Positions 1 to 8,062 of a stretch of DNA of 64,000 nt are shown piece by piece. The translations under genes and the position numbers were made by a program. Below the pieces are notes generated by a model that did no database searches, had not been told where the DNA came from, and saw only the letters and a list, made by a program, of their open reading frames with translations. Each line of letters starts with the position of its first letter. The stretch's first letter is position 1. This stretch comes from Pelomonas parva (GTDB lineage Bacteria > Pseudomonadota > Gammaproteobacteria > Burkholderiales > Burkholderiaceae_C): the NCBI RefSeq assembly GCF_043555835.1, contig NZ_JBIGHV010000013.1, forward strand, positions 1 to 64,000. The letters are read 5' to 3'.

Positions 1-54
1 TCGACCGCGCCCACCGACCACGGCGCGCTGATCCCCAGCGCCGCTTCAAACACT

Positions 55-456
55 TTGGCCGTCATCCCGATCCCCGTTTCAGCACCTATCCAGCCGAAAT
101 CCTACCCACTCGAATTTTCAGAGAGCCTGTTTCAGACCTTTGCCGAGGAGCGCATCACCGCGGGCGAACCGCCCAAGGGCCTGGAGGCCGCGTGGGCGGC
201 GCGCATCGGCGTCAGCGGTGCGACCTGGTCCATGGCCAAGAGCGGTGCGCGGCCCATCGGCGACAAGCTGGCGCGGCAGATCGAGCACCACTGCGACAAG
301 CCGGCCGGCTGGATCGACGAGGCCCGCGAGCCGGCGGGCCTGACGGCCGCCGAGCAGCAGTTCCTGGCGCTGGCGTTGAAGACCTACCGCAGCACCAACA
401 GCGACGGGCGCAAGAAGCTCAGGCAGTGGTTGAAGGAAGCCGGCCGCCCGGCCTGA
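55..456 (+). CDS. Small helix-turn-helix-like protein, start uncertain
   Basis: I do not recognise a named family. The product is about 133 residues from a TTG start, but the frame is open to the first base of the window, so the true start may lie upstream. Residues of about 45-85 (AAWAARIGVSGATWSMAKSG, then ARQIEHHCDKPAGWID) resemble the DNA-binding helices and trailing segment of phage-repressor/XRE-type proteins, in which a KPxGWxD motif follows the helix-turn-helix. The C-terminus is basic (KKLRQWLKEAG). It ends 48 bp before a response-regulator gene in the same direction, which does not prove linkage. A role as a small DNA-binding regulator is inference only. Confidence 0.55.
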   Translation: MAVIPIPVSAPIQPKSYPLEFSESLFQTFAEERITAGEPPKGLEAAWAARIGVSGATWSMAKSGARPIGDKLARQIEHHCDKPAGWIDEAREPAGLTAAEQQFLALALKTYRSTNSDGRKKLRQWLKEAGRPA

Positions 457-504
457 CAGTCCCGCGTCAGCGCCTCGCAGCGTCTCGCGCCATACTGCCG
501 GCCC

Positions 505-1173
505 ATGCGCATCCTCCTCGTCGAAGACGACGAACAACTGGTCGAAACCACTGCCCGCGCGCTGCGGTCGCAGAGCTGGGTCGTGGACTGCTCGGCCCGT
601 GGTGAACCCGTGCCGCGCTCGCTGCGCGAGGATGCGTACGACCTGCTCATCCTGGACATCGGCCTGGCCGGCATCGACGGCTTCGAGACGCTGCGCCGTG
701 TGCGCGCCGAGGGCCTGGCCGTGCCGGTGCTCATCCTCACCGCGCGCGACGCCGTGGAAGACCGCGTGCGTGGCCTGGAGGGCGGTGCGGACGACTACCT
801 CGTCAAGCCCTTTGCGCTGACCGAACTGGTGGCCCGCGCCCGCGCGCTGGTGCGGCGCAGCCAGGCCCGCACCAGCAACCAGCTGCAGCTGGCCCGCCTG
901 CGCATCGACCAGGAGGCTCGCCGCGCCTACATCGACGGCGAGCCGCTGGCACTGTCGGCCCGCGAGTGGGACGTGCTGGGCTTCCTGATGACGCGTGCCG
1001 GCAAGGTCGTGCCCAAGGAGCACATCGCGCTGGCCAGCAATGCCTGGGAGCAGGGCGTCAGCGACAACGCCATCGAGGTCTGCCTGTCGCGGCTGCGCGC
1101 CAAGATCGAGCCGGGTGGCGTGCAGCTGCGCACGGTGCGCGGCCTGGGTTACCTCCTTGAAGAAATAGGCTGA
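505..1173 (+). CDS. OmpR-family response regulator (QseB/TctD type)
   Basis: DNA-binding response regulator of 222 residues, the usual length for the OmpR/PhoB class. The N-terminal receiver has the acidic pair in LLVEDDEQ (about residues 5-11), the phosphoacceptor Asp in LLILDIGLAGIDGFE (about residue 51) and the conserved Lys in DDYLVKPF (about 101). The C-terminal winged helix (about 125-220) shows LSAREWDVLGFL and the recognition-helix segment VCLSRLRAKI. The histidine kinase gene follows after 11 bp, so the two form a cognate pair. The closest types known to me are QseB and TctD regulators of Betaproteobacteria; the signal and regulon cannot be read from the sequence. Confidence 0.93.
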   Translation: MRILLVEDDEQLVETTARALRSQSWVVDCSARGEPVPRSLREDAYDLLILDIGLAGIDGFETLRRVRAEGLAVPVLILTARDAVEDRVRGLEGGADDYLVKPFALTELVARARALVRRSQARTSNQLQLARLRIDQEARRAYIDGEPLALSAREWDVLGFLMTRAGKVVPKEHIALASNAWEQGVSDNAIEVCLSRLRAKIEPGGVQLRTVRGLGYLLEEIG

Positions 1174-1184
1174 CGTGGGCGCGC

Positions 1185-2555
1185 GTGGCTGAAGGCTCAC
1201 GCTCCAGCCTGCACCGCCGCCTCTTCGGCTGGCTGCTGCTGCCGCTGCTGATAGTGCTGCCCGTGCTGGGCACGGCGCTGTACCGCCAGGTGCAGCACAG
1301 CGCGCAGAGCTGGCTGGACGAGGGGCTGGAAGACACCGCGCTGACGCTGGCCGGCCAGATCGACCTGCGCAGCGGCGAGCCGCGCATCGACATCAGCGTG
1401 ACGATGGACCGGGCACTGCGCTTCGACCGCCAGGACGATGTCTTCTACCTCGTGCTCGCGCCGCGCGGCGAGGTGCTGCAGGGCGACGCGGGCCTGGTCG
1501 AGCTGCGGCCCCTGCCTCCGCCGCAGCCGGCGGGCAGCGTGCACTACGGCGACGTGCGGCTGCGCGGCCGCGAGCTGCGTCTGGTGCAGCTGGGGCGCGA
1601 CTGCGGCGATGGCGTCTGCCAGGTGCTGGTGGCCGAGACGCTGCACAAGCGCGACGCGCTGCAGCGCGAGATCACCACTTTCGTCGCGCTCAACGGCGTT
1701 GCGCTGGCCGTGCTGCTGGCGCTGGCCGCCGGCTGGGCCATCCGCCAGGGGCTGGCGCCGCTGACCGACCTCAGCACCGAGCTGGAGCGCCGCGACCTGC
1801 ACCGCCTCACGCCGCTGGCGGCACGCCTGCCGCGCGAGCTGGCGCCGCTGCAGGCGGCCTTCAACCGCCTGTTCGAGCGGCTCAACCGCGCCTCCGAGGC
1901 GCAGCGGGAGTTCCTCGCCGACGCCGCCCACCAGTTGCGCACGCCGCTGACCTCGCTGCAGACCGAGATTGAGCTGGCCCTGCTGGAACCGCACGACCCG
2001 CGCGTGGACCCGCTGCTGCAGCGCCTGCGCCAGCGCGTCGTGCGCAGCGCGCGGCTGGCGCAGCAGCTGCTGTCGCTGGCCCGTGCCGAGGACCGCAGCG
2101 TCGACGTCGGGCAGCGCATCGACCTGCGCGACATCGCCACCGAAAGCGGCCAGGACTGGGCCCACCGCCCGCTGCCGGCCGGCGTGGACCTGGGCTTTGA
2201 GCTGGCTGAGGCGCCGGCGCTGGGCCATGCCTTCCTGCTGCGCGAACTGCTGGAGAACCTCATCCACAACGCCGTCAGCTACGCCGGTGCCGGCGCGCGC
2301 ATCACGGTGCGCTGCGGCAGCGCGCCCGACGGGCCGTGGCTGGAGGTCGAGGACAACGGCCCCGGCATCCCGGCCGCCGACCGCCCGGCGGCGCTGCAGC
2401 GCTTTCGGCGCGGCGACCAGGCTGCGGGCACCGGCACGGGCCTGGGCCTGGCCATCGCGGCCGACATCGCTGCCCGCCACGGCGGCCGGCTGGCGCTGCT
2501 GGACGCCCACGGCGGCCCGGGCCTGCGCGCCCGGCTGAGCCTGCCGCACCCGTGA
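1185..2555 (+). CDS. Two-component sensor histidine kinase (QseC/TctE type)
   Basis: Inner-membrane sensor kinase of 456 residues starting at GTG, directly behind its regulator. It has an N-terminal membrane segment (LFGWLLLPLLIVLPVLG, about residues 14-30), a periplasmic sensor region of the kind found in TctE/QseC kinases, and a second membrane segment (ALNGVALAVLLALAAGWAI, about 166-185) followed by a short linker. The HisKA box is FLADAAHQLRTPLTSLQ with the phosphorylated His at about residue 249. The ATPase domain shows the N box (LLENLIHNAVSYA), G1 (VEDNGPGIP) and G2 (GTGTGLGLAI). All catalytic motifs are intact. It should phosphorylate the preceding response regulator; the ligand is unknown. 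Confidence 0.92.
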   Translation: MAEGSRSSLHRRLFGWLLLPLLIVLPVLGTALYRQVQHSAQSWLDEGLEDTALTLAGQIDLRSGEPRIDISVTMDRALRFDRQDDVFYLVLAPRGEVLQGDAGLVELRPLPPPQPAGSVHYGDVRLRGRELRLVQLGRDCGDGVCQVLVAETLHKRDALQREITTFVALNGVALAVLLALAAGWAIRQGLAPLTDLSTELERRDLHRLTPLAARLPRELAPLQAAFNRLFERLNRASEAQREFLADAAHQLRTPLTSLQTEIELALLEPHDPRVDPLLQRLRQRVVRSARLAQQLLSLARAEDRSVDVGQRIDLRDIATESGQDWAHRPLPAGVDLGFELAEAPALGHAFLLRELLENLIHNAVSYAGAGARITVRCGSAPDGPWLEVEDNGPGIPAADRPAALQRFRRGDQAAGTGTGLGLAIAADIAARHGGRLALLDAHGGPGLRARLSLPHP

Positions 2556-2610
2556 CATTGCGCGAGCCTTGCCTACGCTGACCGCTGTCCGCCGAGGAGC
2601 CCGAGCACCC

Positions 2611-3117
2611 ATGCTGCACGCCCCCATTCCCGCCGATGACGACGCCCGGCTGCAGGCGCTGCGCGAGCTGCTCATCCTCGACACGCCGCCCGAGGAACGT
2701 TTCGACCGCCTCGTCGAGTTCGCCGCTGACGAGTTCGACGTGCCGGTGGCCCTGATCAGCCTCATCGACCGCGACCGCCAGTGGTTCAAGGCCCGCGTCG
2801 GCATGGACGCCTGCGAGACCTCGCGCGAGATCTCCTTCTGCGGCCACGCCATCCTGCAGCCCGACATCTTCGAGGTGCTGGACGCGACGCGTGACCCACG
2901 CTTTGCCGACAACCCCCTGGTCATCGGCGCGCCGCACGTCCGCTTCTATGTCGGCGCGCCGCTGCTGCTGCCGGGTGGCGCGGCGGTGGGCACGCTGTGC
3001 CTGATGGACGCCCAGCCGCGTCAGTTCGACGCGATGGATCGTGCCATCCTCGGTACGCTGCGCGATCTCGCCGTGGCCGAGCTGGTGAGCCGGGATCGGG
3101 CGGGAGAGCCGCCATGA
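2611..3117 (+). CDS. GAF-domain sensory protein
   Basis: Protein of 168 residues, almost all of it a single GAF domain. I chose the ATG at 2611 because GAGGAG lies about 10 bases upstream; a TTG 42 bases earlier is in frame but has no such site. Family hallmarks are the N-terminal LQALRELLILDTPPEERFD, then ISLIDRDRQWFKA, SFCGHAIL, FADNPLV and YVGAPL followed by GTLCLMD. This matches the stand-alone or kinase-linked GAF modules common in Proteobacteria. The stop overlaps the next start by ATGA, so it is translationally coupled to a degenerate receiver protein. A ligand cannot be named. Confidence 0.85.
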   Translation: MLHAPIPADDDARLQALRELLILDTPPEERFDRLVEFAADEFDVPVALISLIDRDRQWFKARVGMDACETSREISFCGHAILQPDIFEVLDATRDPRFADNPLVIGAPHVRFYVGAPLLLPGGAAVGTLCLMDAQPRQFDAMDRAILGTLRDLAVAELVSRDRAGEPP

Positions 3118-3524
3118 CGCCGCGGGTCACGCCGCGCGGCCGGCTGCTGCTCGTCGAGCCGCAGTTCGTCATGCGCCGCACGGTGTCGACGCTGGCGCGC
3201 GACATGGGCCTGGCCGATGTGCAGGAAGCCACCAGCCCGGCCGTCGCGGAGCGGCTGCTGTCCGAGAGCCGCTTCAGTGCGCTGCTCGTCGCCATCGACG
3301 AGGCGGGCGAGGCGCTGCAGCTGCTGCAGCGTCTGCGCGGCGGCGAGACGCGCCACCCCGCCGACGTGCCGGTGGCCGTGACGGCTGCGGCCTGCGATGT
3401 GGAGCTGGCGATGCGCCTGAAGCAGCTCGACATTCGCCGCTTGCTGCTGAAGCCCTTCAAGGTGCGCGGCATGCTGGAGGTGATCTCGGCGCTGGGTGCG
3501 CCCGAGCCGCTGCCTGGGGTCTGA
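3114..3524 (+). CDS. Degenerate receiver-domain protein
   Basis: Stand-alone CheY-like fold of 136 residues, starting at the ATG that overlaps the stop of the GAF gene. The conserved Thr (VPVAVTAA, residue 90) and Lys (LLLKPF, residue 113) are present. The acidic pair is replaced by Glu-Pro (LLLVEPQ, 15-16), and the phosphoacceptor position at the end of the third strand appears to be Ala60, with an Asp two places later (LLVAIDEA). It therefore looks like a pseudo-receiver that may not be phosphorylated in the normal way. Coupling to the GAF gene suggests a shared signalling role. The alternative is a divergent but active receiver using Asp62. Confidence 0.75.
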   Translation: MTPRVTPRGRLLLVEPQFVMRRTVSTLARDMGLADVQEATSPAVAERLLSESRFSALLVAIDEAGEALQLLQRLRGGETRHPADVPVAVTAAACDVELAMRLKQLDIRRLLLKPFKVRGMLEVISALGAPEPLPGV

Positions 3525-3591
3525 AAAGCCCGGTCGCGCGCCTGCTTTTCGGCGCCTGCTGCGGCGCCCTGCGGCCTAGCATGGCTGATCC

Positions 3592-4146
3592 ATGCTCCGT
3601 CCTGCCCTCATTCCCGCTGCGCTGCTGGCACTCCTGCTGGTCGGCTGCGGCACGCCTGGCCGGCCGCTGCCCATGGTCATCGGCGATGCCGACGCGCTGC
3701 AGATGCGCGCCTGGGTGCCCGACGCGCTGCGCGCGCAGGTCGCCGTGGCGCCGGTGCGCGGCGGCGCGGAGACCGGCCGCTGGTGGGGCTCGCTGGTCAG
3801 CGCTGGCGTGCTGCAGCATGCGCTGGAGGAGTCGCTGCACGCCGTCGGCATGCGTGTGCTCGCGCCGGAGCCGGCGCCGCGCTTCGAGCTGCAGGCCCAC
3901 ATGGTGCTGCTGGAGCAGCCGCTCGTGCCGGCCGCCGGCGTCACCGTGGGCGTGGCCGTGAACTACGTGCTGACCGACAAGGCCAGCGGCCGCGTGGTCT
4001 ACCAGCGCCGCCTCTACAACCAGGAAGAGGCCGGCCTGGGCGACGCCATCGTGTCGCCCTCCGAGCGCCTGCGCATCGCCAACGAGCGGGCGCTGCGGGC
4101 CAACATCGGGCTGCTGCTGCGCGATCTGGTGACGCTACGTCCCTGA
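3592..4146 (+). CDS. Putative lipoprotein
   Basis: Product of 184 residues with a lipoprotein signal peptide: basic N-terminus, hydrophobic core LIPAALLALLLV and a lipobox ending GCG, placing the lipidated Cys at about residue 20. The mature part has an alternating pattern compatible with a beta-rich fold (FELQAHMVLLEQPLV, VTVGVAVNYVLTDKASG). This resembles small transport-auxiliary or envelope lipoproteins, but I cannot assign it to one. It should sit in the periplasm, anchored to a membrane. It is followed by a 214-bp regulatory-looking gap. Function unknown. Confidence 0.75.
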   Translation: MLRPALIPAALLALLLVGCGTPGRPLPMVIGDADALQMRAWVPDALRAQVAVAPVRGGAETGRWWGSLVSAGVLQHALEESLHAVGMRVLAPEPAPRFELQAHMVLLEQPLVPAAGVTVGVAVNYVLTDKASGRVVYQRRLYNQEEAGLGDAIVSPSERLRIANERALRANIGLLLRDLVTLRP

Positions 4147-4210
4147 CGTCAGCCGCTTCGCTGCAGAGCCAACAGCCGAAGGCGCCAAGCGTCGGCAGGC
4201 TACACCCTGT

Positions 4211-4226
4211 CGGTCATAAATGACCG
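4211..4226. promoter_or_regulatory. 16-bp palindrome upstream of rhodanese gene
   Basis: CGGTCATAAATGACCG is a perfect inverted repeat (7-bp arms, 2-bp centre) in the relatively AT-rich gap between the lipoprotein gene and the rhodanese gene, about 135 bp before the latter's start. It could be an operator for a dimeric regulator or a small hairpin after the lipoprotein gene. No run of T follows, which argues against an intrinsic terminator. Confidence 0.4.
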
Positions 4227-4258
4227 CCATAGGAGTCTTTGATCAATTGTGATCTGGC

Positions 4259-4275
4259 GCGTGAAGCTTTCACGC
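4259..4275. promoter_or_regulatory. 17-bp palindrome upstream of rhodanese gene
   Basis: GCGTGAAGCTTTCACGC is a perfect inverted repeat (7-bp arms around GCT), about 85 bp before the rhodanese start and 32 bp after a different palindrome. Its position inside a likely promoter region suggests an operator. The identity of any binding protein is unknown. Confidence 0.4.
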
Positions 4276-4360
4276 ATTGCCAGCGCAACGGATTAAAAGT
4301 GGTGACGGCGCCGTAATGCAATCGTTAGCATCCGCTCCGCCCATCACCCCCGGAGACCCC

Positions 4361-4813
4361 ATGTTGCGTCGCGCCTTGATCTGCACCGCTGCCCTGATTT
4401 GCCTGAACGCCTCGGCTGCGGATGACGCCCCGCCGACCCCGACGACGCTGAAGGGCGGCAAGGTGATCACCGTCGACGATGCTGCCGCTTTGTCCAAATC
4501 CAAGGGGGCGCTGTTCGTCGACACGCGCAGCGCACTGAACTTCGCCAAGGGCCATGTGCCCGGCGCAGTGACGGCGGCCTACAAGGAGAAGAGTGACAGG
4601 GTCGAGAAGTTCGACGCCAGCATCGACAGCTTCGACTTCGACAAGATCCCTGCCGACAAGGCCGCCAAGATCGTCTTCTACAGCGATGGCCCCACTGGCT
4701 GGAAGTCCTACAAGGCCGCAGTGCTGGCCGTGCAGAAGGGCTACACCCAGGTGATGTACCTGCGCGGCGGGTTCACCGACTGGACCGCGAAGAACCTGCC
4801 GGTGGAGCGCTGA
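4361..4813 (+). CDS. Exported rhodanese-like protein lacking catalytic Cys
   Basis: Protein of 150 residues with a Sec signal peptide (about 1-20, ALICTAALICLNASAA) and one rhodanese domain. Domain signs are ALFVDTRSALNFAKGHVPGA and the C-terminal YLRGGFTDW. The start was chosen at 4361 because GGAGA lies 6-10 bases upstream. In active rhodaneses the loop after the fourth strand begins with a catalytic Cys; here it reads FYSDGPTGWKSYKAA, with Ser108 in that position. It is therefore probably not a sulfurtransferase and may be a periplasmic binding or structural domain. It lies just upstream of a chemoreceptor gene (4-bp gap), suggesting co-transcription. Confidence 0.8.
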   Translation: MLRRALICTAALICLNASAADDAPPTPTTLKGGKVITVDDAAALSKSKGALFVDTRSALNFAKGHVPGAVTAAYKEKSDRVEKFDASIDSFDFDKIPADKAAKIVFYSDGPTGWKSYKAAVLAVQKGYTQVMYLRGGFTDWTAKNLPVER

Positions 4814-4817
4814 TCCC

Positions 4818-6335
4818 ATGCTCTCTGCCCTGCAGCGCCAGCTGCCCCGCACCCTGGCCGGACAGACGCGTTTCGGCATTGCCCTGATGCTGCTGGTCGG
4901 CGGCGCGTTCCTGGTCGGCGCGCTGCTGATGTCCATGCGCGCCCGCACCGCCATGGACCGGGCCGACCATGCCGAACAGCTGCGCTCGGCGCTGGACCGG
5001 ACGCTGCGCGGCGTGGGCGAGCTGGTGCTGACCGAGGGCTCCAAGTCGGCGCGCGAGCTGACCGAGGAGTCGCTCAAGGCAGTGGATGAGTGGCTGCCCC
5101 AGGCGGCCGCCTCCTCCACGGAGCTGCAGACGCTGCCAGCGCAGTGGGCGCCGCTCAAGGCGGGCGCAACCGCCTTGCTGGCGTTCAAGCGCCCGGCTCC
5201 CGATGACGACGAGACGGTGCTTGCCTTCGGCAAGCTCAGCGGCGGCACCGGCGAGTTGCTGCAGCGGGTCGAGGCGGTCGCTGCAGAGGCCTCCACGCAA
5301 GCCCGGATCTGGGCACGCCACCTGGAGCGCGCCTTCGTTGCCGGCATCGCGCTGCTCGTCTTCGCCACCATCTGGATGGGTTGGGGATTCGCGCGCCAGT
5401 TGCAACGCCGCCTGGGCGCCGACCCGCAGGAGGTCGTGGCCATCCTGCGCAGCGTCGTTGCGGGCGACCTGAGCGCCCCCATCCACGTGCCCGCCGACAG
5501 CCAGAAAAGCCTGCTGGCCGAAGTGGCCAAGATGCAGGGCGCGCTGCGCGCCATGGTGGCCACGATCCGGTCCTCGTCCGATGACATCGCGACCTCTTCC
5601 GCGCAGATCGCGGCCGGCAACCTGGACCTCAGCCACCGCACGGAACTGACGGCAGCCAACCTGCAGCGCACCGCCTCGGCGACTGAGGAGCTGTTGCGGT
5701 CCGTGCAGAACACGGCCGAGACCGCCGCTGGCGCCAGTACGCTGGCCACGGAGGCCTCGGGCATCGCGGCTGCCGGTGGTCAGGCCGTTGGCGAGGTGAT
5801 CTCGACGATGCAGCGAATCGACGGTGCGTCCCGCAAGATCGCCGACATCATCGGCACGATCGACGGCATCGCCTTCCAGACCAACATCCTGGCGCTCAAC
5901 GCGGCCGTGGAAGCCGCCCGTGCTGGCGAGCAGGGTCGCGGCTTCGCCGTGGTGGCCGGCGAGGTGCGGGCCCTGGCGCAGCGCAGCGCCCAGGCCGCGA
6001 AGGAGATCAAGGACCTGATCGGCAGCAACGTCGCCGAGGTGGCCAGCGGCGCGCAGCTGGTGCAGGCCGCCGGCACGACCATCGGCAACCTCGTGGCCAG
6101 TGTGGAGCGCGTGTCGCAGATGATCAATGCGATCTCCACCGCCTCGCGCACGGAGAGCCAGAGCATTGGGAACCTCACGCGCACCGTGGGCGAGCTGGAT
6201 CAGATGACGCAGCAGAACGCCGCGCTGGTCGAGGAGTCGTCGGCCTCGGCCACTGCGTTGGCCGAGTTGGCCGAACAGCTGGTGCAGACCGTGGGCGTGT
6301 TCAGGACGGCCAATTCGCACGACGCGCGCGCCTGA
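4818..6335 (+). CDS. Methyl-accepting chemotaxis protein
   Basis: Chemoreceptor of 505 residues. It has an N-terminal membrane segment (about 17-36), a periplasmic four-helix-like region (about 37-170), a second membrane segment (FVAGIALLVFATIWMGWGF, about 173-192), a HAMP-like linker (EVVAILRSVVAGDLSAPI) and a long coiled-coil signalling domain. The hairpin tip is the highly conserved GIAFQTNILALNAAVEAARA followed by GRGFAVVAGEVRALAQRSA, so it should contact CheA and CheW. There is no C-terminal CheR-tethering pentapeptide. No che genes are nearby, so this is an orphan receptor. The preceding periplasmic rhodanese-like protein could be functionally linked, but that is inference. Confidence 0.93.
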   Translation: MLSALQRQLPRTLAGQTRFGIALMLLVGGAFLVGALLMSMRARTAMDRADHAEQLRSALDRTLRGVGELVLTEGSKSARELTEESLKAVDEWLPQAAASSTELQTLPAQWAPLKAGATALLAFKRPAPDDDETVLAFGKLSGGTGELLQRVEAVAAEASTQARIWARHLERAFVAGIALLVFATIWMGWGFARQLQRRLGADPQEVVAILRSVVAGDLSAPIHVPADSQKSLLAEVAKMQGALRAMVATIRSSSDDIATSSAQIAAGNLDLSHRTELTAANLQRTASATEELLRSVQNTAETAAGASTLATEASGIAAAGGQAVGEVISTMQRIDGASRKIADIIGTIDGIAFQTNILALNAAVEAARAGEQGRGFAVVAGEVRALAQRSAQAAKEIKDLIGSNVAEVASGAQLVQAAGTTIGNLVASVERVSQMINAISTASRTESQSIGNLTRTVGELDQMTQQNAALVEESSASATALAELAEQLVQTVGVFRTANSHDARA

Positions 6336-6354
6336 GCGCACGGCCCGTTCGACC

Positions 6355-7149
6355 TCACATCACCCGGTGGCCAAGCGCCGGCAGCTGCAGGCGCACCTGG
6401 GCCAGGCGCGCCGGGTCGACGTCGGCGCAGGCGATGCCTTCGCCCTCGGGCACCACGGCCAGCACCTCGCCCCAGGGGTCCACCACCATGCTGTGGCCCC
6501 AGGTGCGGCGGCCGTTCTCGTGCCGGCCGCCCTGCGCCGGGGCGATGACATAACACTGGTTCTCCACGGCGCGGGCGCGCAGCAGCAGCTCCCAGTGCTT
6601 CTCGCCGGTCGTGTACGTGAAGGCGGCCGGCACGGCGATCAGGTCGCAGGGGTTGTAGCTGCGGAACAGCTCGGGGAAGCGCAGGTCGTAGCAGACCGAG
6701 AGCCCCGTGCGTACGCCGCCGGCGTCGAAGCTCGTGGGCTGGCTGCCGGCCTCCAGCACGCGCGCCTCGTCGTAGCTCTCGCGGCCGTTGTCGTAGGCGA
6801 ACAGGTGGATCTTGTCGTAGCGCGCCACCCTCTCGCCGGCGGGCGAGAACACCAGCGTCGTGTTGCGCACGCGGTCCGGCGTCTGCGCCTTGATGGGCAG
6901 CGTGCCGCCGATGATCCACAGCCCCAGCTCCCGTGCGGTGGCGGCCAGCATGGCCTGGATGGGGCCGTGGCCCAGGTCCTCGGCGATGGCCAGCTTGTCG
7001 CTGTCCTGCTGGCCCATCAGGCAGAAGTACTCGGGCAGGGCGGCCAGCTGCGCGCCTTGGGCGGCGGCGGCTTCGAGCAGCCGGCGCGCGGCGAGGAGGT
7101 TGGCGCCCAGGTCGGGGCCGGACACCATCTGGAGGGCGGCGATCTTCAT
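6355..7149 (-). CDS. Carbon-nitrogen hydrolase (Nit1/omega-amidase group)
   Basis: Cytoplasmic nitrilase-superfamily amidase of 264 residues. The catalytic triad is visible: Glu40 in LAALPEYF, Lys113 in ARYDKIHLFAYD and Cys153 in LSVCYDLRFPELFR. This pattern matches the Nit1/YbeM-Nit2 branch, whose characterised members hydrolyse deaminated glutathione or alpha-keto acid amides; the exact substrate is inference. It stands alone, convergent with the chemoreceptor gene and divergent from the binding-protein-like gene whose ATG is 61 bp away. Confidence 0.9.
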   Translation of the reverse strand: MKIAALQMVSGPDLGANLLAARRLLEAAAAQGAQLAALPEYFCLMGQQDSDKLAIAEDLGHGPIQAMLAATARELGLWIIGGTLPIKAQTPDRVRNTTLVFSPAGERVARYDKIHLFAYDNGRESYDEARVLEAGSQPTSFDAGGVRTGLSVCYDLRFPELFRSYNPCDLIAVPAAFTYTTGEKHWELLLRARAVENQCYVIAPAQGGRHENGRRTWGHSMVVDPWGEVLAVVPEGEGIACADVDPARLAQVRLQLPALGHRVM

Positions 7150-7210
7150 GCCGCGAATGGTAGGCCGGGTCGCGCCGTTGGCTTGGCGCCAGGACGAGAA
7201 TCAGTGCGCC

Positions 7211-8041
7211 ATGCCGTTCCCTCCCTGCCTGCGCCGCCAGCTGCTCGCGCTGCCTTTGGCGGCCGCGCTGCCGCCGGCCCGGGGCGCCGGCCCGCCGCTG
7301 ACACTGCGCCTGCCCTACCCGGATGCCTACAGCGCCCATGGCCAGTTCTTCGTCGACGTGCTGAAGCTCGCGCTGGCCCGCACCGGCAACGGTGAGCCGC
7401 CCCCCACCCTCGTCCATGCGCCCGCCAGCCTGCCGCGCGCGCGGCTGCGCCAGATGCTGCAGGACGGCCAGCTCGACCTGCTGTGGAGCACCACGACGCC
7501 CGAGCGCGAGGCGCAGGCGCTGGCGGTGCGCTTCAACCTGCTCAAGGCCACGAACGAGCTGCGCTTCCTGCTCGTGCGGGCCGCCGACCTGCCCAGGCTG
7601 CGCGCCGTGCGCACGCTGGATGCGCTGCGCCGGCTGACGGCCGGCGCGGGCACCTACTGGAGCGACGCGCAGATCCTGCGCGCCAACGGCTTCAAGGTGG
7701 AGACGACGCCCAAGTTCGACCTGATCTTCCAGATGCTCAAGGCCGGCCGCTTCGATTTCATCCCGCGCACCCGCGAGGAGATCGACGCCGAGTTGCTGCA
7801 TCACGTCGACAAGGGTTTCGCCGAGCTGCCCGGGCTGGCGCTGCAGTACCGGCAGCCGCTGTACTTCTTCGTCGCGCGGGACAAGCCGCAGCTCGCCGAG
7901 CGGCTGCTGCGTGGCCTGAACCTGGCGGCGGCGGACGGCAGCTTCGACGCGCTCTTCATGGCCCAGCCGGGGTTGAGGGCCGGGCTGGCGCAGCTGCGCG
8001 CTTACACGGGGCTGCGGTTGCAGCTGAAACCGCTGGAATAG
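7211..8041 (+). CDS. Periplasmic solute-binding-like protein
   Basis: Protein of 276 residues with a Sec signal peptide (RRQLLALPLAAALPPARGAG) and a two-lobed binding-protein pattern resembling family-3 solute-binding proteins, with LRLPYPDAYSAHGQFFVDVL near the N-terminus and FDFIPRTREEID later. I chose the ATG at 7211 because it directly precedes the signal peptide. No transporter genes adjoin it, so it may act as a stand-alone sensor or scavenger. A paralogue with the same architecture lies at 35281-36213. The stop codon TAG is the first three bases of a REP-like palindrome shared with the end of the convergent yhdP-type gene. Confidence 0.75.
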   Translation: MPFPPCLRRQLLALPLAAALPPARGAGPPLTLRLPYPDAYSAHGQFFVDVLKLALARTGNGEPPPTLVHAPASLPRARLRQMLQDGQLDLLWSTTTPEREAQALAVRFNLLKATNELRFLLVRAADLPRLRAVRTLDALRRLTAGAGTYWSDAQILRANGFKVETTPKFDLIFQMLKAGRFDFIPRTREEIDAELLHHVDKGFAELPGLALQYRQPLYFFVARDKPQLAERLLRGLNLAAADGSFDALFMAQPGLRAGLAQLRAYTGLRLQLKPLE

Positions 8042-8062
8042 GGCGGGCTGCGACCCGCGTTA
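8039..8062. repeat. REP-like palindrome between convergent genes
   Basis: The element runs TAGGGCGGG, then CTGCGA, then CCCGCGTTA. It fills the whole 18-bp gap between two convergent genes and contains both stop codons (TAG of the binding-protein gene, TAA of the yhdP-type gene read on the other strand). The same GGGCGGG/CCCGC motif recurs at 19187, 35258 and 36313. It may act as a bidirectional terminator stem, though no T-run follows. Confidence 0.6.
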
